A stretch of 64,000 nucleotides of DNA from an uncultured Flavobacteriales bacterium (GTDB lineage Bacteria > Bacteroidota > Bacteroidia > Flavobacteriales_G > Salibacteraceae). Location: positions 682,001 through 746,000 of the forward strand of contig CALSRO010000005.1 of the NCBI GenBank assembly GCA_943788775.1. Direction: 5' to 3'. Position 1 is the stretch's first letter. Every line of letters starts with the position of its first letter. Positions 53,573 through 63,309 of this stretch are shown here, one piece after another. A program made the position numbers and the translations under genes. The notes beneath the pieces were generated by a model. It worked only from the letters and a program-made list of their open reading frames with translations, had not been told where the DNA came from and ran no database searches.

Positions 53573-55375
53573 TTAAAGCACCATCTTGCGAGTATACACC
53601 TCACCATACATCGAAACTTGAACCAAAAAGATCCCTGCTCGGGGTAATTCGAAAACCTGATTACCACTTACGTTTCCTCTACTTTCAATTTGCTTACCGA
53701 GTATGTCAAATATCTGAATGGACAAATAATCCGATGTGGTCGGAATGACCCTTAATGTGTAGTCTGAATTTTCCCTGATCATCGAAAAAGGAAGGGGCCT
53801 TGGTGTCGTAATACCCACAATTTTTATATCAAAGCAATCGGAAGTATCCACACAACCATCATTGGTGATCCTAACAGCGAACCTCCCATCATGACTTGAC
53901 TGATAAGTTTTTCCATTGCTACCGCTAATGATGCTGTAATCGTCTTCACAATCCAACCACTGATAGGTCACATTATTAGCTTGTGCGGTTAGTTTATATC
54001 CATCCTGAATAACTTCAGTATTCACCTCATTAATAGTCAGTGTTATGTTTAAAATGGAATCACAACCTGCGGCATTTGTGAGCGTGTCATTGTAACTGCC
54101 AGAACTGTTCCAAATGTGATTTCCACTTGGCGATGTGTAAGAAATACAAGCCTCAGGAGCTAGGCTCTTGGATGAGGACTGCAAAACGGTAACATCAATA
54201 GTCAAAATAGAATCACACCCTGTGCTATTAGGAATCGTGTCGAAATACACACCTGATTGCGTCCAAACATGATTACCACTCGGAGACAAAACTGACTCAC
54301 AATCACTCATTTCCGAATTGGCCGATGTATTGTTTATGGCAAGGGCAATACTTAGAATGGAATCGCAACCAAGCGAATTCTGTAATGTATCTGTATATTG
54401 ACCACTATTGGTCCATGTGTAATTTCCACTTGGCGAGGTATAGCTTGCACACTCCGTGACATTGAGCTGTGTGTATGAGTTACTTAAAATGGTTAAGTTG
54501 ATAGTCATGTTGGAATCGCATCCTGCACTAGTTTGAATGGTATCATAGTAAGTGCCAGATTGGGTCCATAGGTAATTACCACTTGGACTGACAAGTGAAT
54601 CGCATCCGGTTAAAGTAACTGTGCTTGAAACGCTGCTCGTAGTCAAAGGATACCCAGGTACCCAATTAGATGATGTTCCACTCAAGGCGAATCCATTTAG
54701 GTCACCATCATTGTTATTTCCACTAACATCCGGAGACTCATCAACCCCAGTGTTGGTTCCATACGCTGTTCCTTGATTGAACTTGTGATACGCAACCAAT
54801 CCATTTGGTATTGTGCAAAACTCAGCACCCATATTGCTGGCAATCTCCGCGGCACTTCGGTCGTAATTCCACACTCGCACTTCGTCAATAACCCCGTCAA
54901 AATGGTTTACATTGTCTACTCTTCTCCCTATTCGAAATGAATTGGTAGTGGCAGTATTCATGGTTACATTGTTCAAATTGAACGATGCCTCCAACACTCC
55001 ATCTACATACATTCTGAATTTTGGACTGCTATTATTGTTGAAAGTCACAGCTACATGATGCCAATTATTATCCGAGATCGTTGTTGATCCTGTAACTCCT
55101 TGGCCTCCAATTTCGCAACGAAGTTTGCCGGCAATCATGTTGAATGTGAATCGCTGCCCAGTAGTCATCGACCCCCAATCCGTTATTACTTGCTGTGTAG
55201 CTAAATATGGAGTCTTGATCCATGCCTCCACAGTGCGCGATCCTGTGCCAGAAATTCCAGCAAAATCCGTTTCTACATAATCATTGGTACCATCAAAATC
55301 TAATGCGTTTTGATTCTGAGCCATCATTAATAATGGAATGCAAATCGATAAGGCTAGAGTATAAATTTTATGCAT
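53573..55375 (-). CDS. LamG-domain T9SS protein with four 48-residue repeats
   Basis: A 600-residue secreted protein. The signal peptide (about 1-19) is followed by a LamG/concanavalin-like domain (about 20-190, ALDFDGTNDYVETDF, WHHVAVTFNNNSSPKFRMYVDG, GVIDEVRVWNYDRSAAEI). Four tandem repeats of about 48 residues follow (SPSGNYLWTQSGTYYDTI ... GCDS and variants, about 245-440), then a T9SS sorting domain (TTSDYLSIQIFDILGKQIES, RAGIFLVQVSMYG). Probably a surface adhesin or polysaccharide-binding protein. It is the second gene after the response regulator, 2 bases away. Confidence 0.9.
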   Translation of the reverse strand: MHKIYTLALSICIPLLMMAQNQNALDFDGTNDYVETDFAGISGTGSRTVEAWIKTPYLATQQVITDWGSMTTGQRFTFNMIAGKLRCEIGGQGVTGSTTISDNNWHHVAVTFNNNSSPKFRMYVDGVLEASFNLNNVTMNTATTNSFRIGRRVDNVNHFDGVIDEVRVWNYDRSAAEIASNMGAEFCTIPNGLVAYHKFNQGTAYGTNTGVDESPDVSGNNNDGDLNGFALSGTSSNWVPGYPLTTSSVSSTVTLTGCDSLVSPSGNYLWTQSGTYYDTIQTSAGCDSNMTINLTILSNSYTQLNVTECASYTSPSGNYTWTNSGQYTDTLQNSLGCDSILSIALAINNTSANSEMSDCESVLSPSGNHVWTQSGVYFDTIPNSTGCDSILTIDVTVLQSSSKSLAPEACISYTSPSGNHIWNSSGSYNDTLTNAAGCDSILNITLTINEVNTEVIQDGYKLTAQANNVTYQWLDCEDDYSIISGSNGKTYQSSHDGRFAVRITNDGCVDTSDCFDIKIVGITTPRPLPFSMIRENSDYTLRVIPTTSDYLSIQIFDILGKQIESRGNVSGNQVFELPRAGIFLVQVSMYGEVYTRKMVL

Positions 55376-55377
55376 GA

Positions 55378-56082
55378 TTATTCATTTACTGGGTTGCTCA
55401 CAAATCGGTAACCCACTCCTCTAATGCTATGAAAGAATTGCGGATTCCGTTGGTCTGGTTCAAAATATTTTCTAAAATCAACTATGAAATTATCTATGGT
55501 TCTTGGTGAGGGATAAACATCTACTCCCCAAACGATGTCAAGGATTTCGTCACGACTGATACTCTCACCATTTCGCTCAATCAATAATCGAAGAATCATC
55601 GCTTCTTTTTTACCTAGTTCAATTACCTTACCTTCAAATGTCTTCGCCTGATGGCGATCGAAATAGATGGTGTTTTTACCAAAAGTGAACTCCGAAAAAC
55701 CTACTTTACCCTGAGAAGTAGACCTTTCCAATAGGCGCTGAACCCTCAGCAACAACTCTTCTAAATCGAATGGCTTAACTAGGTAGTCATCGCCACCAAT
55801 TTTAAGCCCCATTACACGATCCTGAGCCGAGTTTTTGGCGGTCAAAAACAGAATGGGCACCTTCCTGTTTTCTAATCGAATGGCTCGACAAACCGCAAAT
55901 CCATCCATATGTGGTAACATCACATCAAGAAGGATGATGTCAAATCGTTGTTTGTGAAATTCTTCGAGCGCCTGCTTGCCGTCTATGGCAGAAACAACTT
56001 CAAATCCATCAAGCTCTAGGTTCAACTTGATTACTTCCAGTAATTGTTCTTCATCTTCAACAAGCAATATCCGCTTCGACAT
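55378..56082 (-). CDS. OmpR/PhoB-family response regulator
   Basis: A 234-residue two-component regulator. The receiver domain has acidic residues Glu9/Asp10, phospho-acceptor Asp53 in LLDVMLPHMDG and the conserved Lys in YLVKPFDLEEL. The winged-helix effector domain occupies about 130-232 (SISRDEILDIVWG, VDVYPSPRTIDNFIVDFRKY, RGVGYRFV). No histidine kinase gene is adjacent. It is co-transcribed with the LamG T9SS gene, which may be one of its targets. Confidence 0.95.
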   Translation of the reverse strand: MSKRILLVEDEEQLLEVIKLNLELDGFEVVSAIDGKQALEEFHKQRFDIILLDVMLPHMDGFAVCRAIRLENRKVPILFLTAKNSAQDRVMGLKIGGDDYLVKPFDLEELLLRVQRLLERSTSQGKVGFSEFTFGKNTIYFDRHQAKTFEGKVIELGKKEAMILRLLIERNGESISRDEILDIVWGVDVYPSPRTIDNFIVDFRKYFEPDQRNPQFFHSIRGVGYRFVSNPVNE

Positions 56083-56187
56083 GATGCAAAATTAAAAGAG
56101 CGATTCATCGTCTGACTGACTATTTGTAAGAATCGTTAATGTTTTCGTGTTGGTTTCTTTTGGATGAATAATTCCGACCTTCGCTTC

Positions 56188-57417
56188 ATGCGCTTGGTTT
56201 CAATTTTATTGATCTTTCTTACCTATTCGGGATACGCACAATATAAATGTGCAACCGATGAGATTACTAGGAAACATGCGAATATTAATGAGGCGTATGC
56301 TCGTGGTTTGGAACAGATGGATTCACTGGCAAGTCAGTTTGAAAGTGGGTTGATGAGTCAATCTGAAAGAACTGCTAAAAAGATTATCATTCCTGTAGTT
56401 GTTCATGTGGTTTATCGCAATGAAGAAGATAATATTGGCATGGAGCAGATACACAGTCAAATAGATGTCTTGAATAGAGACTTTAATTGGCAACAAGAGG
56501 ATAAATACAAAATTCCTGAGCTATGGAGAGATCTTGGAGCTGCATCTGGATTTGAATTTCGATTAGCTGATCGTGATCCAGATGGCAACTTTACCAATGG
56601 AGTTACACGTAAACAAACAGATATAGAGGACATTGCTAATGTGGACAATGTTGGTGGAGCGATCCAATACTATAATTCCGCGAAGGGTGGAACAGATCCG
56701 TGGTATCAGCCACATTACCTCAATATTTGGGTTTGTGAGATAGGTGATCGAGTGCTTGGATACACTTATTTACCATCTGCAAACGAAGTTGAACCTAACG
56801 ATGGAATTGTAATAGAGCCCAGGGCTTTTGGTACGACTGGAAGAGCTGCAGCCCCATATACAGGCGGTCGAACTTTAGTTCATGAAATGGGTCACTATTT
56901 TGGTTTAAGGCATTTGTGGGGTGACGAAGAAGGACAATGTACCAATACAGATTATATGGATGATACACCTTGGCAGGCTGAGCCAAATTTCAAATGCTCC
57001 AGCTTTCCTTCTAAATCTTGCCCTAGCGAGCCAGATGGTGATATGTTTATGAATTTTATGGACTATGCAGATGATACATGTTCGCTTCTATTTACAAAGA
57101 ACCAAATTGAATATATGCAGCTGGTCATCAGAACGGCTAAGGTGACCTTAATTCATTCTGAGGCGGTCACAGGAGTAAGCGAATTGGGCAATCAGGGAGT
57201 GCATATTTTTCCGAATCCATCATCGGGTGTGTTTCAAATAATTCGATCGAATCCTGCGGAAATGGATTTTTTCATTTATAATTCCATTGGAGACCAAATT
57301 CTAACAGGAAAAACTACGGAACCACAATTAAGCATAGACCTTACAAAACATGCTCCGGGGATCTACTTTTTCAAGTCCGAACAAGGTTCGGAATCACTTG
57401 TTTTACAAAACAAATGA
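56188..57417 (+). CDS. M43-family zinc metalloprotease with T9SS sorting domain
   Basis: About 409 residues from ATG 56188, which gives a clean signal peptide (MRLVSILLIFLTYSGYAQ); ATG 56164 adds eight residues. The pappalysin-type (M43) active site HEMGHYFGLRHLWGD contains the zinc histidines and catalytic Glu, and MNFMDYADDTC supplies the Met-turn. A type A T9SS sorting domain ends the protein (VHIFPNPSSGVFQIIRS, APGIYFFKSEQG). It is a secreted protease. Its stop overlaps the menF start (ATGA), an unexpected partnership. Confidence 0.92.
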   Translation: MRLVSILLIFLTYSGYAQYKCATDEITRKHANINEAYARGLEQMDSLASQFESGLMSQSERTAKKIIIPVVVHVVYRNEEDNIGMEQIHSQIDVLNRDFNWQQEDKYKIPELWRDLGAASGFEFRLADRDPDGNFTNGVTRKQTDIEDIANVDNVGGAIQYYNSAKGGTDPWYQPHYLNIWVCEIGDRVLGYTYLPSANEVEPNDGIVIEPRAFGTTGRAAAPYTGGRTLVHEMGHYFGLRHLWGDEEGQCTNTDYMDDTPWQAEPNFKCSSFPSKSCPSEPDGDMFMNFMDYADDTCSLLFTKNQIEYMQLVIRTAKVTLIHSEAVTGVSELGNQGVHIFPNPSSGVFQIIRSNPAEMDFFIYNSIGDQILTGKTTEPQLSIDLTKHAPGIYFFKSEQGSESLVLQNK

Positions 57418-58370
57418 CCGAAGATTCGATAGGTAGAATTTCCATTTCATTTCCGAATAAATCTGAATGGTTTACCGGTAGGCTAGTTAAGCCAACCGGC
57501 AGCTCTCAACAGTTTTCACTGTGTGGGTTTGATACGAGAACAGAGCGATTCGATTTTGGTTCTAATAAACAAATGAATTGGGATCGATTGAACGAGGTTA
57601 ACAACAATCACCAGAATATTTCTGAGTCCGATTATAAGGTGCTGGTGCAAAAAGCAATTTCAGCCTGCAAGGGGTCAATTGAGAAAGTTGTTTTGAGTAG
57701 GTCTTTTGATATAGAAGTGGATACAATCGATATTGAGAATTGGTTAGATCGATTGAGAACCGAATTTCCGAATGCACTTGTATATTGCTTGCAAACAAAG
57801 TTTCACGGTTGTTGGATAGGAGCTACACCTGAGGTGTTGGTGAAAAAGACAGGCGATAACTTGGAAACCATGTCACTTGCCGGCACCAAATGGGGTGACG
57901 AACCTTTTTCTGAGAAGGAATATATTGAACAAGGTGTTGTAACAGAATCGATTTTAAGCGATTTAGATTTGAGTACGAAAGTGGCAGGTTCACCCAAAAT
58001 AGTTGAGTTTGGAAACATAAGACATTTACAAACGAACATAGCTTGGAAATCGAATGACTCCTTGGCTGAAGTTTCAGAAATGCTGCATCCGACACCAGCA
58101 ATTTGTGGATTTCCAAAAGCAGATGCGAAACAATTCATCCTATCCAATGAAGGATATAATCGTGAATTATACACAGGTTACCTTCAATTTGAAGGATTTA
58201 GTGAAATTGATTATTCATTTGTGAACCTACGCTGTATGCAGTTATTTCGCGATCGAGTTCGTATCTATGTTGGAGGTGGTATTAACGCACTTTCTGACCC
58301 AGAAACGGAATGGATAGAAACAGAAAAGAAATTGGGAGCCATCACAAAAGCCTTAAAAATTGAGTATTAA
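57414..58370 (+). CDS. menF: Isochorismate synthase
   Basis: A 318-residue chorismate-utilising enzyme that makes isochorismate, the first step of menaquinone synthesis. Core motifs KVVLSRSFDIEVD, HGCWIGATPEVLVKK, MSLAGTKWGDEPFSEKEY, HLQTNIAWKS and LHPTPAICGFPK are present. The N-terminal 90 residues are short, as in other Bacteroidota MenF. It overlaps the protease stop and the menD start (11 bases). Confidence 0.94.
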   Translation: MTEDSIGRISISFPNKSEWFTGRLVKPTGSSQQFSLCGFDTRTERFDFGSNKQMNWDRLNEVNNNHQNISESDYKVLVQKAISACKGSIEKVVLSRSFDIEVDTIDIENWLDRLRTEFPNALVYCLQTKFHGCWIGATPEVLVKKTGDNLETMSLAGTKWGDEPFSEKEYIEQGVVTESILSDLDLSTKVAGSPKIVEFGNIRHLQTNIAWKSNDSLAEVSEMLHPTPAICGFPKADAKQFILSNEGYNRELYTGYLQFEGFSEIDYSFVNLRCMQLFRDRVRIYVGGGINALSDPETEWIETEKKLGAITKALKIEY

Positions 58371-60057
58371 GATTTCGGATATTGGGTCTGTTAGAACCTT
58401 AGTTGAAACGGCCATTCAAAAGGGAGTTTGTGATGTGGTTTTATCTCCTGGCAGTAGAAATGCGCCACTTATTATAAGCTTCACGGCAATCGATGCTTTT
58501 GATTGCATTTCTGTGGTCGATGAACGAACGGCTGGATTTATGGCTTTGGGAATGGCGCAGCAGACGGGAAAACCGGCCATTCTCAGTTGCACCAGCGGGT
58601 CGGCTTTGCTGAACTATGGGCCAGCCATTGCGGAAGCATATCATCAACGTATTCCATTGATTGTAATTGCTGCAGATCGACCGAAAGAGTGGATTGGGCA
58701 AGGCGAGGGGCAGAGTATCGATCAGTTGAATGTACTGCAAGGAGTACTTCAAGAAACCTATGAGTTGGTAAAGGAGAGCGGAGAAGATGATGTTTGGTAC
58801 AACAGACGCCAGGCTCAATTTGCTTTCGAAACAGCGATAAAAAGGAGTAGGCCAGTGCTTATCAATGTACCCATGGCGGAGCCACTTTATAGAACCACTT
58901 TATGGTCAATGAACGAAAGCTCTATATCAAGTCAGTGCGTAAATTCTGATCAGTTTATAGGTGATGATCTTCTTGCCAATCTCAAAGAAAAGTGGGCTTC
59001 TTGCTCTAAGATTATGATACTGGTTGCTCAACATCAGCCGGATTCGAATTTGACCCAACAATTGAAAATTGTTTACGAAGATCCACGAGTCGCTGTGTTG
59101 ACAGAAACATCCGCGAATCTGTACCATTTTGGATTCGTAAGTTGCATAGATAGAACCTTAGAGATGGTCAAGATTTCGGACCAATCCATGTTCGTTCCAG
59201 ACTTATTGATCACCATCGGTTCTAATTTGATCAGTAAAAAACTAAAGGCATTTTTACGCGCCAATAAAGACGGTATCAACGAACACTGGCACATTGGCCC
59301 TGAAATGTTAGATACATTTCAATCACTTACGCATTGGATAGATGCTGACCCTGCCAAAGCCATTGCTCAAGTAAGATTGGCTACAACTGAAATTGAATCG
59401 GATTTTAGCGTGCGTTGGAAAGGTGCTTTTTTCAAAGCAGAACAACGTCATATGGAGTTTTTGCAAACCGCTCCATATTCAGATTTAAAGGTGTTTGAAC
59501 AGATTCTAGAACTCTTGCCAGTAGGATGGTCCTTGCAAATGGGGAACAGCAGCGTGGTGAGATACATTCAACTTTTCAATCAACTTCAAGGTGTCTCATA
59601 TTTTGGAAACCGCGGAGTAAGCGGTATTGAAGGCTGCACTTCTACGGCAGTAGGTGCGGCATTAAAATCCGACAAACCCGTCTTGTTTATAAGCGGAGAT
59701 CACGCCTTTAGATATGATGCAAATGGATTGTCGTTTGAGTCATTGCCCGACAATTTGAAAGTGATTGTCATTAATAATGATGGTGGAAATATTTTCAGAA
59801 TCATTGATGGTCCTCAAAACCAAGCTTCGGGTGAAGAATTTATCGAACATACACAGCACAAAAGCGTGCAAAAATTGGTTGAGTACCATGGAGTTGAATA
59901 TCGGTTTGCGGATGATTTGATTAGTCTGGATAAAGAGTTACTGGAATTAGTAGATAGCACTTCAGAAAATTGCAGGGTTTTAGAAGTTTTTACTCCAAGA
60001 GAGAAGAGTCCTGACATATTGAAATCATACTTCAATTTTATATCAAACGAAAACTGA
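58360..60057 (+). CDS. menD: SEPHCHC synthase MenD
   Basis: A 565-residue thiamine-diphosphate enzyme that joins isochorismate and 2-oxoglutarate in menaquinone synthesis. CDVVLSPGSRNAPL and VVDERTAGFMALGMAQQTGKP open the protein, IVIAADRPKEWIGQGEGQSID follows, and the ThDP/Mg site is GDHAFRYDANGLSF ... IVINNDGGNIFRIID. It starts at TTG inside the end of menF. Menaquinone is the normal quinone of this phylum. Confidence 0.96.
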   Translation: MSIKISDIGSVRTLVETAIQKGVCDVVLSPGSRNAPLIISFTAIDAFDCISVVDERTAGFMALGMAQQTGKPAILSCTSGSALLNYGPAIAEAYHQRIPLIVIAADRPKEWIGQGEGQSIDQLNVLQGVLQETYELVKESGEDDVWYNRRQAQFAFETAIKRSRPVLINVPMAEPLYRTTLWSMNESSISSQCVNSDQFIGDDLLANLKEKWASCSKIMILVAQHQPDSNLTQQLKIVYEDPRVAVLTETSANLYHFGFVSCIDRTLEMVKISDQSMFVPDLLITIGSNLISKKLKAFLRANKDGINEHWHIGPEMLDTFQSLTHWIDADPAKAIAQVRLATTEIESDFSVRWKGAFFKAEQRHMEFLQTAPYSDLKVFEQILELLPVGWSLQMGNSSVVRYIQLFNQLQGVSYFGNRGVSGIEGCTSTAVGAALKSDKPVLFISGDHAFRYDANGLSFESLPDNLKVIVINNDGGNIFRIIDGPQNQASGEEFIEHTQHKSVQKLVEYHGVEYRFADDLISLDKELLELVDSTSENCRVLEVFTPREKSPDILKSYFNFISNEN

Positions 60058-60171
60058 TTTATGGTGAATTTTCTCCGTCAACATAGTTGGGTTGAAAATT
60101 ACCCTTCCTTGGGGCAAAGCGCCCACTATGCCACAAGTACATTAGCATATTCCATAAAACTGCTGATATAC

Positions 60172-63100
60172 GTGCGTTTCACAATAAGCTTATTTTTCTT
60201 CTTATCGCTACTACCACTGGCTTCATCAGCTCAAATGTCAATGATCTATGACAATGATTTGGTGTCTTATAATAGAGGGCTAGAGCTATATGAGAAACAG
60301 AAATTCGGTGCTGCTAAAGAGCAGTTCGAGAAATCAATTGAAATCATTGATGATCAAAACTCTGAAATTAGCGCAAACGCACATTTCTATGTCGCGGATT
60401 GTGCGCTCGAGTTATTTCATAAAGACGCGGAGTTTCTACTTAAACAATTCATAGCGGATTACAGCTCTAGTCCTAGGGTTAATGATGCTTGGTTTCTACT
60501 TGGTAACTACAACTATCGAAAGAAAAAATGGGATGAAGCAATTGAGTATTATAATCAGTTGTTGATTCCAGAATTGAGCGAACCCCGAAAAAGTGAGCTA
60601 TTATTTAAGAAGGGGTATAGTCATTTTCAAGAAAATCAGCTAGATGAGGCGGCTTCGTTGTTCTTTCAAATGAATGATCAGTCATCGGTTTATTTTGCTC
60701 CTGGCACCTATTACTTAGGGCATATAAACTACAGCCAAGGAAAGTATGCTGCTGCTTTAAAATCCTTTCAAAGCCTAGCTAACCACGAGCTTTTTGGTAA
60801 TGTGGTGCCTTACTACATCGTTCAGATTTATCACTTTCAAGACAACTATGATCAGGTCATTGCTTATGGTCAGCCGTTTTTGAATGACAGCAAAGTCAAA
60901 CGCAGATCTGAAATTTCTCGGGTAGTCGGAGATGCGTTTTATAAAAAGCAGAACTATCGAGATGCTGTTCCATATCTGAAAGATTTTATGGATAGTCGAA
61001 ATCCAAAGCAAAAGGAAGATTACTATACCTACGGATATGCATTGTATCGCACAAATAAATTTGACCAGGCAGCAGAACAATTCTCTAAGATTTCTTATTC
61101 AGAGGATAAGATTGGGCAGAGCGCATTATATCAAATGGGTGAAGCATATTTAAAAGGAGGGAAAAAGTCCTATGCTCGCAATTCATATCGTTCTGCGTCA
61201 AGGCTAAATTTCGATAAGAAAATCAAAGAGGATGCCTTGTTCAAATATGCCCAATTATCCTACGAACTGAGTTATGATCCATATGATGGAGCTATAGCAG
61301 CGTTTAAGGAATATATTGAGACCTATCCAAACACAGCAAGATCCAAAGAAGCATATGATTTCTTGGTGAACATTTATTTGACCTCAAAAAATTATGACGC
61401 GGCCCTAGCCTCTATTGAGGAATATGATAATCCAGATATCAGATTACGAGAAGCCTACCAGCGAATAGCCTTCAATAAAGGGGTAAGCCTTTATCAAGAA
61501 CGCGATTATAAAGGAGCAATCTCTTACTTGGACAAGTCATTGAAGTTTGCCGAGAATAGAGAAGTTGCCTCGAAATCAATGTATTGGAAAGCAGAAAGCT
61601 ATTATTACATGGGAAGCTATTCTAATTCAGTCAAGGCTTATGAAGAGTTTATATATAGCCCTGCTGCAGCACTTACGCCATATTTTAATTTGGCCAACTA
61701 CAATGTCGGCTACGCCTATTTTCAACAGGATAAATTCTTGGAAGCTCCATCATGGTTCAGAAGGTTTACTTCATTGAAAAGCGAAAAGGATGAAGTGAAA
61801 TTAAGTGATGCTAACTTGCGCATTGGAGACTGCTATTTTATGCTCAATCAATATGATGCAGCTCAAATTTATTACAGCGAGGCTGTGAAGCTTGGAAAAA
61901 GCGATCCAGACTATGCGCTATATCAAAAGTCCATTACCGCAGGTTTACTTAAACGTCCAGCGGACAAGTTAGTTGGGCTTGAGGCCTTGGTGAAACAGTA
62001 TCCAAAGTCGAGATTCTTGGATGCATCATACTATGAAATTGGACGATCACTTATAGCCATGGGAGACGATGAAAAAGCGCTAGCGAGTTTGAATAAAGTG
62101 ATCAATGATTTTCCAAAAAGTAGTTACGTCAGAAGAGCGCTAGTGAGTGTAGGACAAACCCACTACAATGCTGGTCGTGATGAAGACGCCCTTATGACTT
62201 TCAAACGAATCATCAAAGAATACCCAACTTTTGAAGATTCTCGCGAGGCATTGATAGGGATGAAGAATATTTACATCGATCGAGGAGATGCACAGGGCTA
62301 TGATGATTATGTCAACGCGCTAGGATTTGTTGATTTTTCTGAAGCAGCGCGCGATAGTCTATATTACGAAGGAGCCGAGACTCAGTATTTCGATGGAAAT
62401 TGCAAGGAATCTGTGGATGCCTTCACGAAGTACTTGAACCGATTTGATAAGGCTATTTTCTCATTAAATGCAAGGTATTACCGTGGTGAGTGCCTTAATC
62501 GAATGGGACAAAAAGAGGAGGCATTAAAGGATTTTGCTTATGTAGCCGACCAACCAAAGAATAAATTCACTGAACCAGCAGTGGTGCAAGTAGCGCGGAA
62601 GGCATATAGTGACAAAGACTATCCTCAAGCTTTAAATCATTACAAATACTTGGCTTCAATTGGGGAGTACAAGGAGAACTTACTGGAATCGGAAATTGGA
62701 CAGATGCGCTGCAATTTTCAAGTGAAAAACTACCAAGGAGCAATTTCGAATGCCTTGATCGCACTGGAATCAGGTAAGAATGATCAAAAACTCATAAATG
62801 AAGCGAATCTGATTATAGCTAAGTCAAACTTGAACTTATCGAGTATGCAAGAAGCCAACATCTATTTTGATAAAGTAGTTGCAGATGGCACCAAGTCACA
62901 GGCAGCAGAGGCGAAATACCTGCAGTCTCGCATTCTCTTCAATCAGGATCAACTTGACAGCGCGGAAACGACTGTGTTTAAAGTAGTCGAAAATTATAGA
63001 TCTGAGGGTTTATGGGTTGCAAAGGCTCTAATACTATTATCTGATATATATGTTACGAGGGGCGATCTATTTCAAGCTAAAGCAACACTTCAAGCGGTAA

Positions 63101-63309
63101 TTGATAATTATAAAGAAGGCGGAGAGGTGATTGAATTAGCATCCTCTAAACTTCAAACGATTATTGACATCGAGAATGCCCCGATTCAAGAAGAACAAGA
63201 TGTGCTGGAGATTGACTTTGAGCAAACCATTGAAGATTTGGAAAGAAGCTTGCCAAAGAATATAAATGAACAAGGAGCTACACCTTCAGATACTTTGAAG
63301 AATGAATAA
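60172..63309 (+). CDS. Large exported TPR protein
   Basis: About 1045 residues from GTG 60172, which provides the signal peptide (MRFTISLFFFLSLLPLASSAQ); the open frame reaches back to 60061 but that extension has no signal character. The body is a long series of TPR and TPR-like units (KFGAAKEQFEKSIEII, YNYRKKKWDEAIEYYNQLL, DEKALASLNKVINDFPKSSY, DEDALMTFKRIIKEYPTFED). It ends with an acidic tail. It overlaps the following receptor-like gene by 8 bases. In Bacteroidota this pair is common, suggesting a periplasmic scaffold for the outer-membrane partner. Confidence 0.85.
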   Translation: MRFTISLFFFLSLLPLASSAQMSMIYDNDLVSYNRGLELYEKQKFGAAKEQFEKSIEIIDDQNSEISANAHFYVADCALELFHKDAEFLLKQFIADYSSSPRVNDAWFLLGNYNYRKKKWDEAIEYYNQLLIPELSEPRKSELLFKKGYSHFQENQLDEAASLFFQMNDQSSVYFAPGTYYLGHINYSQGKYAAALKSFQSLANHELFGNVVPYYIVQIYHFQDNYDQVIAYGQPFLNDSKVKRRSEISRVVGDAFYKKQNYRDAVPYLKDFMDSRNPKQKEDYYTYGYALYRTNKFDQAAEQFSKISYSEDKIGQSALYQMGEAYLKGGKKSYARNSYRSASRLNFDKKIKEDALFKYAQLSYELSYDPYDGAIAAFKEYIETYPNTARSKEAYDFLVNIYLTSKNYDAALASIEEYDNPDIRLREAYQRIAFNKGVSLYQERDYKGAISYLDKSLKFAENREVASKSMYWKAESYYYMGSYSNSVKAYEEFIYSPAAALTPYFNLANYNVGYAYFQQDKFLEAPSWFRRFTSLKSEKDEVKLSDANLRIGDCYFMLNQYDAAQIYYSEAVKLGKSDPDYALYQKSITAGLLKRPADKLVGLEALVKQYPKSRFLDASYYEIGRSLIAMGDDEKALASLNKVINDFPKSSYVRRALVSVGQTHYNAGRDEDALMTFKRIIKEYPTFEDSREALIGMKNIYIDRGDAQGYDDYVNALGFVDFSEAARDSLYYEGAETQYFDGNCKESVDAFTKYLNRFDKAIFSLNARYYRGECLNRMGQKEEALKDFAYVADQPKNKFTEPAVVQVARKAYSDKDYPQALNHYKYLASIGEYKENLLESEIGQMRCNFQVKNYQGAISNALIALESGKNDQKLINEANLIIAKSNLNLSSMQEANIYFDKVVADGTKSQAAEAKYLQSRILFNQDQLDSAETTVFKVVENYRSEGLWVAKALILLSDIYVTRGDLFQAKATLQAVIDNYKEGGEVIELASSKLQTIIDIENAPIQEEQDVLEIDFEQTIEDLERSLPKNINEQGATPSDTLKNE

